64,000 bases of DNA from Bosea sp. NBC_00550 (GTDB taxonomy: Bacteria > Pseudomonadota > Alphaproteobacteria > Rhizobiales > Beijerinckiaceae): positions 372,001-436,000 of the forward strand of contig NZ_CP102772.1 in assembly GCF_026020075.1 (NCBI RefSeq). Reading direction: 5' to 3'. Every line of letters starts with the position of its first letter. Positions within the stretch are counted from its first letter, which is position 1. Below the pieces are notes generated by a model. The model was not told where the DNA came from and made no database searches. It saw only the letters and a program-made list of their open reading frames with translations. The position numbers and the translations under genes were made by a program. Of the stretch, positions 41,873-51,004 are shown piece after piece.

Positions 41873-42589
41873 ATGAACATCAACACGCCTTTTCACTGCA
41901 GCAGCGGCTTCATCGGCGACGGTCCGATGGCCAGCATGGTCCAGAACCTCGATCCGATCGGCCGCGCCGCTTACCAGGGCATCAACAATGCGATCTTGCG
42001 CTCCGCCTTCGAGCGGCAGGGGGCTTACGCGCTGGGCAGCAGCCGCATCGACGCGGCAGCCCATGAAGCCGGGCATGCGATCTACAACACCGCAACGGGC
42101 AGCCCAGTGACCCGCGTCAGCATTCGCCCCGCCCGCATCCCAGCCGAGGGGCGGGTTGCGGGCGGCGGTGGCACCTACTGGGTTGGTCTAACGGAAGGCG
42201 GCTGGTGCGTATCACCCGACACCGATCCCTCCGACGACATGGACCGCGTGCGGGACCTGCTGGCGGGCTTCTACGGCGAGAGGCAGTTGCTCGGCGACCG
42301 CCTGCGTCTCGGCTCGGCCGCGGACGAGAGGACTACCGCGATGATGATCGCGGGGTTCACGGCCATGAAGCTCGGTGCGGACGGCCTCCTCCTGCTGGGC
42401 GAGCAGGCCGCCATCGTAGCCGAGATCCTGCGCATTAATGACGCCCCGTTGCGCGCCGTGACCCGCCTGCTCGAGCGGGACCGCCGCATCAGGGGCGACC
42501 GCCTCGCGCGCCTGCTCGCCGACGTGGAACCTTTCCGCGTCATCACCACCACTACTGCCGCAGCCACCGACGCGATGGAGTTCGAGTGA
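41873..42589 (+). CDS. M41-like metalloprotease-type protein (HEAGH)
   Basis: 238 residues. The motif AAHEAGHAIYNTATG carries the HExxH zinc site in the form HEAGHA, which is characteristic of FtsH-type M41 peptidase domains; there is no AAA module. Downstream helices (DRVRDLLAGFYGERQLLGD, MMIAGFTAMKLGADG, REDRR-like charged stretch) resemble the M41 helical core in which a third Asp ligand would lie. GGAG lies 6 bases before ATG 41873. The gene is within the replication operon and overlaps the next stop/start, so it may process an island or host regulator. Confidence 0.72.
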   Translation: MNINTPFHCSSGFIGDGPMASMVQNLDPIGRAAYQGINNAILRSAFERQGAYALGSSRIDAAAHEAGHAIYNTATGSPVTRVSIRPARIPAEGRVAGGGGTYWVGLTEGGWCVSPDTDPSDDMDRVRDLLAGFYGERQLLGDRLRLGSAADERTTAMMIAGFTAMKLGADGLLLLGEQAAIVAEILRINDAPLRAVTRLLERDRRIRGDRLARLLADVEPFRVITTTTAAATDAMEFE

Positions 42590-43059
42590 TGCCTATCGAC
42601 TTCGACGACCTCGCGCGCCGCCACGCTCCGCTCAAGGGATCGTTCGTCATCGAGATCGTTCCTGGTTCCGCCAGGGCGTTCCGCACGCCGAAGACAGAGG
42701 GCGTGAGCTTTGCAATCCGCATCGTTGATGGCGAACACAAGGGCCGCGATCTGCGGCTGCGCCTACTGATTTATGGCCCCGAGCATATCGTCGCGCGCGA
42801 CGTGGGGGTGTTGGCCGCTTGGGCGAAGGCGGTTGAGATCGGGCCTCAGCCTGATTTGGAGGCCGCGCTTCGGGCGCTGTGGGTCGCCTCCCGCGGCCGC
42901 GTCGTGAAGCTTAGCCTCGACGCGGCGCCCGGGCAGGCCGGAACGATGGAGCAGGTCGCGACCAGATGCGTCGTCGAACCGCTGGCGGTGGATCAGCCGG
43001 AACAGCAGCCACAATCGTCGCGGCCACACCTGCCGGAGGTTTCCGACGATGTCGTCTGA
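42589..43059 (+). CDS. Hypothetical protein, possible OB-fold ssDNA-binding type
   Basis: 156 residues. The N-terminal two-thirds have a beta-rich pattern (GSFVIEIVPGSARAF, VSFAIRIVDGEHKGRDLRLR) reminiscent of DUF669-type phage single-strand-binding proteins; this is a weak resemblance only. It overlaps the next gene, the large primase/helicase-like protein, by 11 bp, and is linked to the previous gene by TGATG, which supports a replication role. Confidence 0.65.
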   Translation: MPIDFDDLARRHAPLKGSFVIEIVPGSARAFRTPKTEGVSFAIRIVDGEHKGRDLRLRLLIYGPEHIVARDVGVLAAWAKAVEIGPQPDLEAALRALWVASRGRVVKLSLDAAPGQAGTMEQVATRCVVEPLAVDQPEQQPQSSRPHLPEVSDDVV

Positions 43060-46000
43060 TCCCAAAGAGCCAATCTATCAGTTCACGGCGGCCACCGTCG
43101 TCGACCAAGGCAAGGCCGCCACCAAGTTGATCGAGATCGAACCCGACGGCACCGTCAGGAAGACCTCATACGACACGGGCGCGACGTACTGGCGGTTGAA
43201 GGAGATCGATGAGCCCGACCACCAAGCGATGGCCGCGATGCTGCGCAGGCTCTCGACGCACAAGCGCATCTGCCTCCTCGCAGGCGCGCCACTGCCTCAT
43301 GTCGATCTCGCGGTGCCGAACTACAGGCGCAGTAACAATGCCGATCCGTCAACAAACACACTGTGCAATGCGCCGCGCGCCTGCCTCGTGATCGACATCG
43401 ACGGGGCGGCGGTCCCTGACGGGCTCGGCCACGGCGAGCGGATAGCGGAGGCCGCATCGTGGCTGCGCGACAATTGCCTGCCGGCATCGTTCAAGGGCGT
43501 TACCGCGATCGCGATACCGTCGAGCAGCACCGGGCTCTACGCGGCGGAAGACGGCACATGGACGAAGGCGTGGCTGAAACTGTTCTTCCTGCTCGATCGG
43601 GCCCATCCGCTCGAGGCCCTCTATCGCTGGGCCAGGGGCGCCAAGATCGCAGGCTTCGCAGTCGACCCCGCGGTGTTGCTGCCGTCGCAGCCGATCTATG
43701 TCTCTCGCCCGGTCTTCGTGAACTGCGCCGATCCCGTTCCGCCCGAGCTTCACGCCGTGGTGATCGATGGCCCGGTCTCCGACCGTGTGACGCTCGATGT
43801 GCAACAGTTCGAGACGCCCCTGGTTGCCGCCGACGCATGGTCAGCCAAGGCCCGCGCTGACACCGGCTCGGACTGGCACGCGGTCCTCGATGCCGAACTC
43901 GGCGGTGAACAGGGCTTTTTCCAAGTCCTGACCGTCGCGCTCGGCCTCGCCGCAAAATCCGCCGCCACCGATGAAGAGATAACTGCCACGATCAAGGCTC
44001 TCCTTACCGAGCGCGCCGACCGCGATCGCCAGAACGAATACGACCGCAGCTGGGTGTTGAGTACGCTGCGTCGCTTCCGGGCTGCCGATCATGGTCGTCG
44101 TGCCCGCATCGAGGCGGGCCTCTCGCTCTTGCTCACCAGTCCCGCCGCCGCGCGCGACCATGGGGGACATCCGATGCCTGATCCTACTCTTGCCAGGCAT
44201 GCCGGCAGCGCCTCGGAAGGCGCCGCGCACGCTGTGAATGGACACTCGCCGATCACCGTCTCCATGGCAGTCGTCCCCGACTGCAGCGGCGGCGACGACT
44301 GCGACCTGCCCGATGCCACGCAGGCCACTGCCGCGGGTGTGCTGGCCGAGCGGGTCGTGGCGGCGCATCAGCAGATGCCTACTTCTGATCACGCCAATAT
44401 CAAGCCGACCGTTCTCGCCCAGGTGGATGCTAATCAGCCCGAGGGCGATGCCGATACCGAATATGAGCAACTGGCGGCCGAATACCGCGTCGCCGAGGCC
44501 GAGGCGGAAGCGAACCCGTACGCCGGGCACGGCTGCAACGACCTGATCACGATCGTGCAGGGCTTGGACCACAACGACCCGGCCCTTGTCGACCGATGCA
44601 AGCGGCTGATCGACGCCGCGATCGCGGCACGGTTCGAGCCTCTGTTGAAGGGCCGCGTGCGGAAAGCCCTGGCGGTAAAGCTCGGCATCACGCAGACCTC
44701 CGTCAGGGAGCAGTGGGAGACGCAGGAGAAGGCCTGGGCCAAGGCCAACGTGCCGAAGCCCGACGAAATCGAGGCGCAGGAGGCCGAGGAAAAGGCGGCC
44801 GCGGCCGAGGCGCGGCAGACCGAGGCGGCCGGGCTCTGGACGAAGGTCTCACCGCTGGCGGTCGACCCTGCGCTGATGGATCGCTTGCGAAGGTTCGTCG
44901 CCGACGCTGGCGTCGTCGGCGAGCAGGCCGGGGCGGTGAGCCTCTTCCTTACGCTCGTCTCGCGGCTGCTGCCCGACCGCGGCCTGTGTCTGCTGCGCCG
45001 AGGCGCGGCGTCGTCAGGCAAAAACCACCTGCCAGAAATAATGCTGAAGATGATGCCCGAAGGGGACGTGATCACCGCAAGCGGCGGCAGCCCGAAGTCG
45101 CTCCCGTACATGGGCGGCGCCGACAATCGTGGAGCGTTGGCGCACAAGGTGCTCTACATCCCAGAGGCCGCCTCGATCGCGCCGAGGGGCAGCGTCGAGA
45201 ACGACAACACGATCATGCTACGGACGCTGATCTCTGAGGGGCGCATCGTCTATCAGGTCGTGGTAACGCGGCAGGACGGGCCACCAGAGACGGTCGAGAT
45301 CGTCAAAGACGGCCCTATTGCGGTGGTTCTCACCTCCGCGAGGAACAATATCGAGGCGGAACTCCTGACGCGGCTGGTCCTGGCGGACACGGACGAGAGC
45401 GCGGCGCTGACGGAGCGGGTGTGCGCGTCCATACTGAAGCGGGCAACCCAAAGGCGCTTGAGGTCGACTGTGGCGGAACTAGAGCTGTGGCGCGATTATC
45501 ACCGCTGGCTCGCGCTCGGAGGCCCGTATGATGTGGTCGTGCCGTTCGCGCGCGCCATCGGCGTCGCGTATGGAGGTATGGCGGTCCCGTTGCGGGTGCG
45601 CCGTGACATCAATTCGATCCTGGCCGCCATCAAGGCGTCCGCCATCGCCCACAAGGCGCAGCGGGCAATTGACGGGGACGGCTGCATAATCGCGACGCTT
45701 GACGACTACCGGCATGCTTGGACGGCCCTCGCGGGCGGGTTGGCAGCGGTCTACAAGCCGCAGGTGTCGGCGGGCGTCATGACGCTGGTGCGGACGCTCG
45801 AAGCAATGCTGGCCGAGGCAGTTGCGGCAAGGAAGGCGAAGGTCGCGGAGCACCACAAGGCGCACGGACCCGGCGCTTCGCTGCCTCACGATCTCAGGCC
45901 GGTTACGACAGTGATCGCCACGGTCCGCCAGATCATGGCAAGGCTCGGTATCGCCAGCCGCGATACCGTCGCGAGCCGCATCGAGGCGGCCCTCACTTCG

Positions 46001-46285
46001 GGCGTCCTTGAGGTAGTCAACCCGACAGCGCCGCGCAACGCACCGCGGGAGTACCGGGTGCGGGTGTCGTCTACGGCGTTGCGGGCGCAGATCGCCGGCT
46101 CCGCGGCGATGCCCGCGCCCGACGCCGTCGCGGCCCTGGTGGCCGACCCGGACGTCCTCGAGGCTGCGCTTGCGCAGGCCGAGGCCGCTGCCCTGGCGGC
46201 TCCCGAGCACGACGACGCCACGACCGAGACCATGGCGCTGGGCGATGAGCCCGAGACGGACGACGACGTCGCAGACATCGTTTGA
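43049..46285 (+). CDS. Large primase/helicase-like replication protein
   Basis: 1078 residues. The N-terminal part has ACLVIDIDGAAVPDG with a D-x-D pair (Asp116, Asp118), as in archaeo-eukaryotic primase-polymerase domains. The C-terminal half has a P-loop GAASSGKN (residues 652-659), an acidic strand KVLYIPEA (about 700-707) and SARNNIEAELLTRLVLADTD, a sensor/arginine-like block seen in AAA+/SF3-type helicases. A helical linker (EAQEAEEKAAAAEAR) separates the halves. The family resembles phage and plasmid prim-pol helicases. GGAGG precedes the ATG; a perfect inverted repeat follows downstream. Confidence 0.8.
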   Translation: MSSDPKEPIYQFTAATVVDQGKAATKLIEIEPDGTVRKTSYDTGATYWRLKEIDEPDHQAMAAMLRRLSTHKRICLLAGAPLPHVDLAVPNYRRSNNADPSTNTLCNAPRACLVIDIDGAAVPDGLGHGERIAEAASWLRDNCLPASFKGVTAIAIPSSSTGLYAAEDGTWTKAWLKLFFLLDRAHPLEALYRWARGAKIAGFAVDPAVLLPSQPIYVSRPVFVNCADPVPPELHAVVIDGPVSDRVTLDVQQFETPLVAADAWSAKARADTGSDWHAVLDAELGGEQGFFQVLTVALGLAAKSAATDEEITATIKALLTERADRDRQNEYDRSWVLSTLRRFRAADHGRRARIEAGLSLLLTSPAAARDHGGHPMPDPTLARHAGSASEGAAHAVNGHSPITVSMAVVPDCSGGDDCDLPDATQATAAGVLAERVVAAHQQMPTSDHANIKPTVLAQVDANQPEGDADTEYEQLAAEYRVAEAEAEANPYAGHGCNDLITIVQGLDHNDPALVDRCKRLIDAAIAARFEPLLKGRVRKALAVKLGITQTSVREQWETQEKAWAKANVPKPDEIEAQEAEEKAAAAEARQTEAAGLWTKVSPLAVDPALMDRLRRFVADAGVVGEQAGAVSLFLTLVSRLLPDRGLCLLRRGAASSGKNHLPEIMLKMMPEGDVITASGGSPKSLPYMGGADNRGALAHKVLYIPEAASIAPRGSVENDNTIMLRTLISEGRIVYQVVVTRQDGPPETVEIVKDGPIAVVLTSARNNIEAELLTRLVLADTDESAALTERVCASILKRATQRRLRSTVAELELWRDYHRWLALGGPYDVVVPFARAIGVAYGGMAVPLRVRRDINSILAAIKASAIAHKAQRAIDGDGCIIATLDDYRHAWTALAGGLAAVYKPQVSAGVMTLVRTLEAMLAEAVAARKAKVAEHHKAHGPGASLPHDLRPVTTVIATVRQIMARLGIASRDTVASRIEAALTSGVLEVVNPTAPRNAPREYRVRVSSTALRAQIAGSAAMPAPDAVAALVADPDVLEAALAQAEAAALAAPEHDDATTETMALGDEPETDDDVADIV

Positions 46286-46345
46286 CCCTCGCCCCCCAAC
46301 ACATTCGACAGGTGTCAGAACTCGCCGCGAGAGGGCGGTACTACC

Positions 46346-46434
46346 TTGGCGGACAACCGGGACAAGCGGGACAAGTCCAGCTCAGTACGGCAGATGAGGC
46401 ATTCCTTGTCCCGCTTGTCCCGGTTGTCCGCCAA
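46346..46434. repeat. Perfect 30-bp inverted repeat with iterated 9-mers
   Basis: Arms at 46346-46375 and 46405-46434 are exact reverse complements, separated by 29 bp. Each arm contains three adjacent GGACAA-type units (GGACAACC, GGGACAAGC, GGGACAAG), so the repeat consists of iterons in both orientations. It lies 60 bp after the primase/helicase-like gene in a 390-bp gene-free stretch (46286-46674). Short frames over it (64-116 codons) change with the repeat and are probably not genes. A replication origin or a strong RNA hairpin are both possible. Confidence 0.85.
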
Positions 46435-46674
46435 TGTGTCCACCTCCGTGGCGACCATCCCGAGGCGGGCGACGCCGATCCGTCCCTCAGACCGCAAGCC
46501 AAAGTACGGGGAAAGGGGCGTCAAGGCGTCCAAACAGTAGCAGCAGCCGTTTTCGAACGGGACTGCTACCACCTGCCCATCATGGCTAATCGCGCGAAGA
46601 GCCAGATAGACGCGCTGTCAGACACGATGTAGACCAATGATTATCGTTACGGATACGAAACGATTGGCTTACAA

Positions 46675-47277
46675 ATGGCCCTTACCGTCTTCGAACGCCT
46701 CGGCCGCGACTACTGCACCAGCAAGGAACACCTTACCCGCTGGCGAGACGCCCTGAACGAAGGCCGCCGTACGACCCCGCGCTGTACAGCTATTACTCGC
46801 ATGGGCTCTCAATGTCGGATGCTGCCGCTGCGCGACGGCCGCCCGGGCGTGCACCTTTGCTGGCATCACGCGCGCGGTGCAGCTCGGGACGAGATCGACC
46901 GCAAGCGCGAAGCGAGGGCGATCCGCTGGTCGGTGTCCGGCAATGCCCGTAAGCGAGAACAAGGCATCACCGCGCTCGCAGTGATCCACCGCCGCCGCGC
47001 CTGGAAGGCGCTCAAGGCCGACCCATCCGCCGCCGTGCAGATCCTGCTGCTGTCCGATGCCGACGAGCGCAACGTGACGTACTGGCTCCGCGATCACGGC
47101 CTCGACGGAGCGCTAACCGAAACAGGCCGCCCGATCACGAACTACAGCCGCGAACGGGCGCGTTATGCCGCTGTCATGTCGATCTCGGAACGGATCACCG
47201 CCGAGGCCGCCCGGCGGCGTGTCGTGAGTATCGTCCAGTGGGAGGTTGCGTACTGGCACAAGGTGGGCGGCGCATGA
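46675..47277 (+). CDS. Hypothetical protein with Cys/His cluster
   Basis: 200 residues. Near the N terminus Cys residues and CWHH occur in the order RCTAITRMGSQCRM then HLCWHH, giving C-x9-C-x17-C-x2-H, a pattern like the short zinc knuckles of alphaproteobacterial phage and island proteins (CGAxTRxGxxC...CRxH). The rest is helical and basic. The stop overlaps the next start (ATGA). The ribosome site is poor. It may bind nucleic acid; function unknown. Confidence 0.7.
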   Translation: MALTVFERLGRDYCTSKEHLTRWRDALNEGRRTTPRCTAITRMGSQCRMLPLRDGRPGVHLCWHHARGAARDEIDRKREARAIRWSVSGNARKREQGITALAVIHRRRAWKALKADPSAAVQILLLSDADERNVTYWLRDHGLDGALTETGRPITNYSRERARYAAVMSISERITAEAARRRVVSIVQWEVAYWHKVGGA

Positions 47278-47642
47278 CCCGAGGGCAGAGGTTCCTGACG
47301 ATCAGGCTCTCCTCGTGGCGAACCCAGGAGGCGAAGGAGGCCTTTATTGCCGGGACGCAGGCCGCCATCGGTCGTCGGCGAACGGCGAGGGCATTGTGCC
47401 GACGGCCCGCAGCCGAAGGCATGGCGGCGATCTCCGTCACGCCGTCGGAGGTGGCAGCGGCGTTGCGGCACTTCCGCGACCATCTCGACAGCATGAGCGA
47501 AGAACAGCAGGCGCAGTTCCGGGACCGGCTGCGGGCGTATCTGGAAGGCCGCCTCGACGGGGCTGTCTGGCGGGAGATCGTGAAGGCGCTGGGCAAGGCC
47601 AAGCGAGATCGCGATTTCGCCTATGACTACAATGGTTGGTGA
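47274..47642 (+). CDS. Hypothetical basic protein
   Basis: 122 residues, basic N-terminal half (TIRLSSWRTQEAKEAFIAGT) and a helical C-terminal half (SMSEEQQAQFRDRLRAYLEG, KALGKAKRDRDF). AAGGTGGG precedes the ATG, which overlaps the stop of the Cys/His protein. No domain is recognised; it belongs to the same two-gene operon. Confidence 0.68.
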   Translation: MTRGQRFLTIRLSSWRTQEAKEAFIAGTQAAIGRRRTARALCRRPAAEGMAAISVTPSEVAAALRHFRDHLDSMSEEQQAQFRDRLRAYLEGRLDGAVWREIVKALGKAKRDRDFAYDYNGW

Positions 47643-47743
47643 TACCGACCCATCCCTGACCGACCTGTTCGCCGAATGCGGCCTGCATCTTCAGACACGC
47701 GGCGGCGTGCCCAGACCGGGGAATCGCCACCGCTGGCAGGGGC

Positions 47744-47855
47744 GAGCAAATCTTTGGCGGAGAATAACAAGCGACGGGCGCAGCGGCAGCACATCTCAGG
47801 GATGTCGGATCCGGGAGGTGAAGGCGCATGCCAATGGACGCAAGACTTCAAACGT
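47744..47855 (+). repeat. Diverged direct repeat, copy 1
   Basis: About 112 bp match 54015-54127 at roughly 84% by eye, with one 1-bp gap. It begins GAGCAAATCTTTGGC and ends AGACTTCAAACGT. In both places it lies upstream of a gene for an exported protein, and in copy 2 its end encodes that protein's N terminus. In copy 1 the corresponding reading frame is broken. Confidence 0.85.
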
Positions 47856-47955
47856 TTGTCCGTGCGGGCTCTGCGACTCCAGCGCATTCGGGCCGAAGAC
47901 GGTGCTGGCAATGAGCTTCCTGTGCGAACCCACCCACCTTCCTCCGGAGCAAAAC

Positions 47956-48324
47956 ATGAAACGCCTGTTGATCGCGGCTGCCCTAGCGGCCTGCGCCTCG
48001 TCGGCTTCAGCTGCACAGACCCTCATCTGGGAATGTGAATTCAAGGGCAAGGACGAGCTGAAGCTCAAATACACTTTCGATGTGGGCACAAAGACGGCGT
48101 TTGTATCCGGCAAGAACGGCGTCGAAGAGGTCTATCGCAACATGGGGCATGAAGCGCAGCTCGTTTTGAGCTTCATCGAATTCGTGCCGAGTGGCGAAGT
48201 CCACACCACGACAATCATCCTCGACACTAAAGAAGCTATTCACAGCCGTCACACCGTCATTCCGAACGGATTGAGCGGCTTCACGCCCTCGCAGATGCTG
48301 GGCAAATGCGTCCTCCTGCCCTGA
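47956..48324 (+). CDS. Small exported protein
   Basis: 122 residues with a signal peptide (MKRLLIAAALAACASSASAA) and a beta-rich mature part (TLIWECEFKGKDELKLKYTF, VHTTTIILDTKEAIHSRHTV) with two Cys at the start and end. CGGAG precedes the ATG. It is about 100 bp after copy 1 of the diverged repeat. No family is recognised; composition suggests a small periplasmic protein. Confidence 0.75.
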   Translation: MKRLLIAAALAACASSASAAQTLIWECEFKGKDELKLKYTFDVGTKTAFVSGKNGVEEVYRNMGHEAQLVLSFIEFVPSGEVHTTTIILDTKEAIHSRHTVIPNGLSGFTPSQMLGKCVLLP

Positions 48325-48407
48325 GCTACCTCTAGAGGAACCCGAAAGCACCCGCCCCTGGTGAACGCTCCACAAGGGGCGCCGGGCGCCATCCCAGTCA
48401 GGCATCA

Positions 48408-48584
48408 CCATACAAGCTCGTCTCGCCCACAGGCGACGGCAAGGAGACGAAGGTCTGCGTCGGCCCCGCTACAAGAGCATCATGCGCACTGCGATCCCAC
48501 TGCGTGCTGATCGAACAAATCGTGCTCGACACCGATAACATCGGGCATTGCGTCCAGAAGTATAACTCACCCATCAACAAGTAA
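48408..48584 (+). pseudogene. Possible remnant of a small Cys-containing protein
   Basis: A stop-free frame of 58 codons ends at 48584 and reads PYKLVSPTGDGKETKVCVG, with three more Cys (ASCALRSHC, GHCVQKY). It has coding-like composition, but the frame continues upstream to a stop at 48333 without any ATG, GTG or TTG, so it is probably a 5'-damaged gene. No ribosome site is present. Confidence 0.35.
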
Positions 48585-48600
48585 ACAGGAGTTAGTTCAC

Positions 48601-49761
48601 ATGAGTTCCGCATATCGGGTGAGGCTAGTCCTGCTGGCCATCCTCGCGCTCGTCGAAATCGCGATCATCGCCGTCTGCCTGAATGCAGGCTGGTCGCTCG
48701 CCACGGCCCATGGCGGCGGCCTGCTGGTCGCCACGCCGATCATCCTGATTGCGTTGGTCGAGTGCCTGCGCGTGCCGCTGGCCTCATGGGCGATGCACCT
48801 GAAATGGACCGGCAGGCTCGCCGCTTTCATCGTCCTCGGCTTCATCGCGGTCGGCACCTTTGAAGGCCTGTCGCTCGCGGTCGAGCAGATGATGAATGCT
48901 CGGATCTCGTTCATCACCAAGGCGCGCGAGGAGCACGACGTCGCCAAGCAGTCGCTTGAAAGTCTCACGTCAAACGACGCCCGCAACAGCGAGCGGCTCG
49001 CGAAACTCGACAAGGAGATCATCGCCGCCGGCAAGACGCTCACCGAGCTGAAGGACACCGAAGTCCCGAAGCTGCCTGACACCCGCCCCTGCACGCTCAA
49101 GACCGGGAAACCCGGCCTCTGTCGCAACCCTGGGGCAGCCGAAGCGAACGTCAGGGCGATGGAACAGCACGCCGAGTTGCTCACCAAGGCCGGGCAGGCG
49201 AAGGCCGAGCTAGAGGCACAGCGGGCTGTCCTGACTAAGGGCGGCAATGGCAACAGCGACAAGATCGCCATGGCCGACCACGCCGTCAGCAAGGCTGAAG
49301 CCGATCTGACCCGCGAGCTGAAGGAGTCGCCGATGCACCGCCTCGCCGCCAACTTCTTCGGCATCTCGGTGCAGAAGATGCAGGAGGCAGATTTCGAGCG
49401 CTTCAAGGGCTACGCGGTCTACGGCGTCGCTGGCGCTCTCTCGCTGGCCACCATGGTGATCTCGATGATCGCCCACGCCGCGCCGAAGGGTAAGGACGGT
49501 CGCATCGCCAAGGCCCTACGCGCCTACATCGCCCGCAAGCGCCGCCCGCTCTACCGCGACCGCACGATCGAGGTTCCCGGCCCGGAGGTCACGGTCGAGG
49601 TCGAGAAGCCGGTCCCCGGCCCGGAACGCAAGGTCCTTGAGTACGTCTACGTCCCTTACGACCACGCCACGGGACGTCGCATCCGCGACGACCACACCCT
49701 CGGGGAGGTCATCCACCCGAACCAGCCGCACCTGAAGCCCGTTGCTGGAGGCAGGCTATGA
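48601..49761 (+). CDS. Coiled-coil membrane protein
   Basis: 386 residues. Three hydrophobic helices near the N terminus (about 8-29, 39-62 and 72-93), then a long charged, mostly coiled-coil region (102-245), a fourth helix (270-292), and a basic/Val-rich tail with VEVEKPVPGPERK. Cys164 and Cys174 sit in a loop of the coiled coil. No known family. AGGAG precedes the ATG and the stop overlaps the next gene, so it starts an operon with another membrane protein and a secreted nuclease. The architecture suits a membrane sensor or scaffold. Confidence 0.8.
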   Translation: MSSAYRVRLVLLAILALVEIAIIAVCLNAGWSLATAHGGGLLVATPIILIALVECLRVPLASWAMHLKWTGRLAAFIVLGFIAVGTFEGLSLAVEQMMNARISFITKAREEHDVAKQSLESLTSNDARNSERLAKLDKEIIAAGKTLTELKDTEVPKLPDTRPCTLKTGKPGLCRNPGAAEANVRAMEQHAELLTKAGQAKAELEAQRAVLTKGGNGNSDKIAMADHAVSKAEADLTRELKESPMHRLAANFFGISVQKMQEADFERFKGYAVYGVAGALSLATMVISMIAHAAPKGKDGRIAKALRAYIARKRRPLYRDRTIEVPGPEVTVEVEKPVPGPERKVLEYVYVPYDHATGRRIRDDHTLGEVIHPNQPHLKPVAGGRL

Positions 49762-50990
49762 ACGAGCGTCCCGACGAGATCCGTCACAATACCGACGCCA
49801 CCGACGCGCTCGACCAGTTCGCCATCAAACGCAACAACGATCAGCACGACGCTGAGATCGGCAAGGCCAAGGCCGAGACGCATGGTATTGAGAGCCATGC
49901 CAACGCCGAAAAGATCGCCGCCCAGGGCGTTGCCGATGGTATCCGCCGGAAGCACGCCGCCTTCATCGCGCTCGCTGCCGGGGCCGGGATCGGCCTCGCC
50001 TGCTGGGGCGCGAGTTTCCTGCTGACCCCTGAGGTCAAAGTGGTCGAGCTGGAGAAGCAGGTGATCGTCAAAGAGCCGGTCGTCGTCAAGGAGACCGTCA
50101 TCGTCAAGGAGCCCTTGATCGTGAAGGAGACGACCATCGTCAAGGAGCCGATGCCGGTGACGGTCCCCGGCCAGCCACAGGTTGCGGTGACCCCGCCCCC
50201 CTCCACGGGTGGAGGCACGAACAGCGAACCGAAGCCTGACAGCCCGGTCCCGCCGCAGACCCAAGCCGAGCGCAACTTCACGGAAAAGCCGGGCGGCTAC
50301 GCCGACGCGACCATCCGTGGCCGCATCGTCAAGGCGACCGATGGCTGGCTCCACTTCGACACGGGCCAGTACTTCTTCCCTGCAGACGGCGACGTCGAAA
50401 ACCCAGCCTATTACCTTGATACCGACCCGTTTGTCGGCGACTTCGGCTATTGCTTGCCGCTCGTCGCGCGTCCGAACAGTTACGACTGCTACGCCTCCCA
50501 TAATGGCGCAACCATGCCGATTGTCGTCAGGAAGCGCGGAGAGACGGGCGGTGCGCCGGCAGTACCGCCAGCCTGGTCGCAGCCCGCCACCGGAACGCCC
50601 GGCTCGGCAGCACCGTCGCCGTTTCCGCCGAGAGATCCGACGCCCGCCGAAGCCCAGTTCATCAAGTCGCCGGGCTACCAGAAGACAGATATTCACGGGC
50701 GGATCATGAAGTCCCCCGATGGCTTCACCCGCTTCGACAACGGCACGCAGCTCTCCCCACCCAGCAACGATGGGCGCGTGCGCTCATTTCTGACGGAGGA
50801 ATTCGTCGGCGACTTCGGCTTCTGCGACAACGGGGCACCGTTTAACTGCTTCGCCTTTCATGCCGGCAAGACCGTCAAGGTCCCGGTCGATCCGCCCCTG
50901 ACGGTCGCCAGCCCGCCAAAGCCCGCCAAGCCGGCCAGACCAATCAACCCCTTCCCGACCATCGACCCGGCCCGCGGGGGCTCGGCCTGA
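49758..50990 (+). CDS. Membrane-anchored protein with stalk and two copies of a Cys-containing domain
   Basis: 410 residues. A charged cytoplasmic segment, one membrane helix (about 67-89), a stalk of five VKEP/VKET units (residues 100-131) and a Pro-rich linker lead to two homologous domains: 178-258 and 305-377. Shared elements are GRIVKATDGWLHFDTG with GRIMKSPDGFTRFDNG, and FVGDFGYC with FVGDFGFC; each has a Cys pair (232/244 and 356/364). The ending is Pro-rich. The ATG overlaps the stop of the preceding membrane gene. No known family; probably a periplasmic binding or structural protein. Confidence 0.8.
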   Translation: MNERPDEIRHNTDATDALDQFAIKRNNDQHDAEIGKAKAETHGIESHANAEKIAAQGVADGIRRKHAAFIALAAGAGIGLACWGASFLLTPEVKVVELEKQVIVKEPVVVKETVIVKEPLIVKETTIVKEPMPVTVPGQPQVAVTPPPSTGGGTNSEPKPDSPVPPQTQAERNFTEKPGGYADATIRGRIVKATDGWLHFDTGQYFFPADGDVENPAYYLDTDPFVGDFGYCLPLVARPNSYDCYASHNGATMPIVVRKRGETGGAPAVPPAWSQPATGTPGSAAPSPFPPRDPTPAEAQFIKSPGYQKTDIHGRIMKSPDGFTRFDNGTQLSPPSNDGRVRSFLTEEFVGDFGFCDNGAPFNCFAFHAGKTVKVPVDPPLTVASPPKPAKPARPINPFPTIDPARGGSA

Positions 50991-51004
50991 CCTCGGAGAG
51001 ATCA

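Noticed and set aside
46282..46632. Small frames (64-116 codons, both strands) over the 30-bp inverted repeat
   Set aside because: They are products of the repeat's symmetry, with low-complexity sequence and no ribosome site.
49850..50281. A 146-codon minus-strand frame opposite the stalk protein
   Set aside because: It mirrors the repetitive VKEP-coding DNA; the plus-strand gene has overlap coupling, a membrane helix and homologous domains.
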